Below, one piece after another: positions 62,547-64,000 of a stretch of DNA of 64,000 nucleotides. The stretch spans positions 107,257 to 171,256 of the forward strand of contig JAKSRY010000002.1 in the NCBI GenBank assembly GCA_024403415.1. Direction: 5' to 3'. The stretch's first letter is position 1. The number at the start of each line of letters is the position of its first letter. The notes under the pieces were generated by a model, which saw only the letters and a program-made list of their open reading frames with translations, made no database searches and was not told the origin of the DNA. Position numbers and translations under genes: made by a program. This stretch comes from Lachnospiraceae bacterium. GTDB lineage: Bacteria; Bacillota; Clostridia; Lachnospirales; Lachnospiraceae.

Positions 62547-63483
62547 AACTAACTCATTTCGAGGCTGGTATACAGGAGAACACGATCTTATATTAAGTAA
62601 TCTCAGTACGCAGAAGGTTACGGAGGATCATGTTAAACCCGAGCCGTCGGATAAAGATATATTTGACGAAAGTGAAAAGGCGCTTCGCGGTGTATATGAT
62701 ACTACCTCGAACAGAAGACTTAAAAGCTACAATCTTTTGTATCAGATTTCAGCAGTTCTATTCTGCATAGGTCTTGCATTCGCGCTTGTTTATACCGTTT
62801 CGTATTTACCATCTGTTGGGGATAAAGATACTCCTGCCAACTCAAGTGTTGTTTCAGAAAGATATATAGAAAAGGGACTTGAAGAAACAGGAGCAACCAA
62901 TATCGTTTCCGGAATGATATTGACCTACAGAGCCTTTGATACCTTTGGTGAAACGAATGTTCTTTTCATATCGACGATCTGTGTAATGATTCTGCTGATG
63001 CTTGATGAAAGGATTCTTCATTCAAGAAGCGGTAAGGAAGAAGAATATGAATCAAAGATGGAATTCATTAATGATCCGATTCTGCAGACTGTTGCAAAGG
63101 TCCTTTGTCCGATTATATTTTTGTTCGGAATATATGTTGTTCTCAACGGACAGCTCTCACCGGGAGGCGGATTCTCAGGTGGTGCCATCCTGGGAGCAGG
63201 AATGATTCTCTACGTTAATGCTTTTGGAATTAAGAAAACACAGAGATTTTTCAATGAATCAATATACAAGGTTGCTAAAATAACAGCGCTTACCCTGTAT
63301 GGAATCATAGGATCGTATTTTTATATCATGGGAGCCAATGGTTTGAACAATCACATTCCTCTTGGAACTCCCGGTTCTATTCTTTCAGGAGGTATTATTC
63401 TCCCGATAGATATTGCTGTTGGAATTGAAGTTGCCTGTACGATGTATGCGTTTTATGCACTGTTCAAGAGAGGCGGCTTGTAA
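62530..63483 (+). CDS. mnhB: fused MbhE-MnhB antiporter subunit
   Basis: The product has about 317 residues. The N-terminal 50 residues are polar. Residues about 60-165 resemble MbhE (the end of MrpA): 'LPSVGDKDTPANSSVVSERYIEKG' motif and 'TYRAFDTFGETNVLFIS'. From about 175 the MnhB domain follows, with 'ILQTVAKVLCPIIFLFGIYVVLNG' and 'LSPGGGFSGGAILGAGMIL'. Start ATG 62530 has 'aggagg' 8 bp upstream and overlaps the previous gene. Fusion of MbhE to MnhB is seen in some clostridial and archaeal clusters. Confidence 0.85.
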   Translation: MKNQNETNSFRGWYTGEHDLILSNLSTQKVTEDHVKPEPSDKDIFDESEKALRGVYDTTSNRRLKSYNLLYQISAVLFCIGLAFALVYTVSYLPSVGDKDTPANSSVVSERYIEKGLEETGATNIVSGMILTYRAFDTFGETNVLFISTICVMILLMLDERILHSRSGKEEEYESKMEFINDPILQTVAKVLCPIIFLFGIYVVLNGQLSPGGGFSGGAILGAGMILYVNAFGIKKTQRFFNESIYKVAKITALTLYGIIGSYFYIMGANGLNNHIPLGTPGSILSGGIILPIDIAVGIEVACTMYAFYALFKRGGL

Positions 63484-63561
63484 AAATATATGAATTTGTC
63501 CAAGAGGCGGATGTTGGCACATATTAAATGAAGAGTATTTAGATTCAGGTAGGAGCTTAAA

Positions 63562-63936
63562 ATGGGTGCTAATCTTATAGCTAACTACGGAGAAGCAGTT
63601 GCGCTTATTCTTTTTTGTATAGGCTTTGCAAATCTCCTTCTTCACCCCAACTTAATAAAGAAAATCATCGGATTAAACATTATGGATTCAGGTATGTATC
63701 TGTTTTTGGCTGAAAAAGGATATATATCAGGCAGGGTTGCCCCTATTGTGGTTGATGGCGTGACCGATGTTGAAAAATATATAAATCCTATACCATCAGG
63801 ACTTGTCCTTACGGGTATTGTTGTTTCTGTTTCGGTAACAGCACTTATGCTGTCGCTGACGATTAGATTATATAAGAGATATCACACACTTAATCTTGAT
63901 GAGATTTCTCTTTTACTTAAGAAGGAGGGGCTGTAA
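63562..63936 (+). CDS. mnhC: antiporter subunit C (MrpC/MnhC, NuoK-like)
   Basis: The product has 124 residues and three helices, and is homologous to NuoK. It shows 'NLLLHPNLIKKIIGLNIMDSGMYLFL', and an insertion carrying 'EKYINPIPSGLVLTGIVVSVSVTALML', in which 'PQALVLTAIVI'-type sequence is characteristic. It starts behind 'gtaggag' at 63562. Its stop shares one base with the next start. Confidence 0.88.
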   Translation: MGANLIANYGEAVALILFCIGFANLLLHPNLIKKIIGLNIMDSGMYLFLAEKGYISGRVAPIVVDGVTDVEKYINPIPSGLVLTGIVVSVSVTALMLSLTIRLYKRYHTLNLDEISLLLKKEGL

Positions 63937-64000
63937 TGGATTTTGTACGGAATTTCCCTGCAATATCTATACTGGCCTGCATGTTTTCGGCAATAATCAG
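63936..64000 (+). CDS. start of a proton-conducting subunit D (MrpD/MnhD-like), cut by window end
   Basis: ATG 63936 (in TAATG) follows the ribosome site 'ggagggg'. The 21 visible residues (MDFVRNFPAISILACMFSAI) run off the window. Position after subunit C predicts the NuoL/M/N-like D subunit; the fragment is too short to confirm. Confidence 0.6.
   Translation, partial: MDFVRNFPAISILACMFSAII

Noticed and set aside
1-64000. tRNA or rRNA genes, insertion sequences, phage genes
   Set aside because: No cloverleaf with CCA or T-loop pattern, no rRNA-like conserved stretch, and no transposase, integrase or phage protein motif was seen.

Overview
The window comes from a low-GC Gram-positive anaerobe, most likely a Lachnospiraceae-type Clostridium (Butyrivibrio/Lachnospira-like). 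This is inferred from A+T-rich DNA, strong AGGAGG-type ribosome sites, a PyrK/PyrD (class 1B) dihydroorotate dehydrogenase, several MBOAT/SGNH pairs, a YfhO protein and an Mrp/Mbh-type ion-pump operon. No rRNA, tRNA, CRISPR array, transposase or phage gene was seen. Gene names come from recognised motifs; no database search was possible.

Positions 1-49983 form a large cell-surface glycan locus. 1-5020: glycosyltransferases, a Wzx-like flippase and an exported protein of unknown function. 5024-13041: a tight run of aldolase, ThDP enzyme, acyl carrier protein, hexapeptide acyltransferase, MBOAT, SGNH-like protein and sugar-nucleotide SDR. 13185-19199: a polyprenyl-phosphate-type glycosyltransferase, a fused sugar kinase/nucleotidyltransferase, and the complete CDP-4-keto-3,6-dideoxyglucose route (ddhA-ddhB-ddhC). 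19276-24450: a reversed FdtA-type ketoisomerase, a lipid kinase, a PseI-type nonulosonate synthase, an SGNH hydrolase, a GNAT and an acyltransferase-3. 24546-32154: two further MBOAT plus SGNH modules with another acyltransferase-3 and a broken alpha-L-rhamnosidase. 32164-40283: YfhO with a GtrB-like glycosyltransferase, a split transketolase, a radical SAM protein and an FAD oxidoreductase. 40420-45130: pyridoxal kinase, HAD phosphatase, GH127 arabinofuranosidase and a sugar aminotransferase. 45229-49983: a very A+T-rich segment with a GT39-like and a GT8-like enzyme, a small exported protein and a polytopic membrane protein.

Positions 50424-59952 hold pyrimidine genes (pyrC, pyrK, pyrD, then uraA and upp), interrupted by a GNAT, by an unusual zinc-ribbon/TM/solute-binding-like protein, and by an anchored SGNH hydrolase. 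A DUF1796-like gene directly follows upp. From 60968 an Mrp/Mbh-type antiporter module begins (E, F, G, MbhD-like, an MbhE-MnhB fusion, C, D) and runs off the end.

Taken together, the locus appears to make, flip and decorate a complex surface polymer. At least three activated-sugar routes are suggested: CDP-3,6-dideoxyhexose, possibly carbon-branched by the ThDP enzyme; a dTDP-3-amino sugar; and a nonulosonic acid. Extracytoplasmic acylation would be carried out by three MBOAT/SGNH pairs and two acyltransferase-3 proteins. The most unusual parts are the Dlt-like acylation cassette lacking an adenylating enzyme, the kinase-first sugar-activation fusion, the decayed lipoprotein rhamnosidase between an MBOAT and its partner, and a structured inverted-repeat element at about 51.85 kb.
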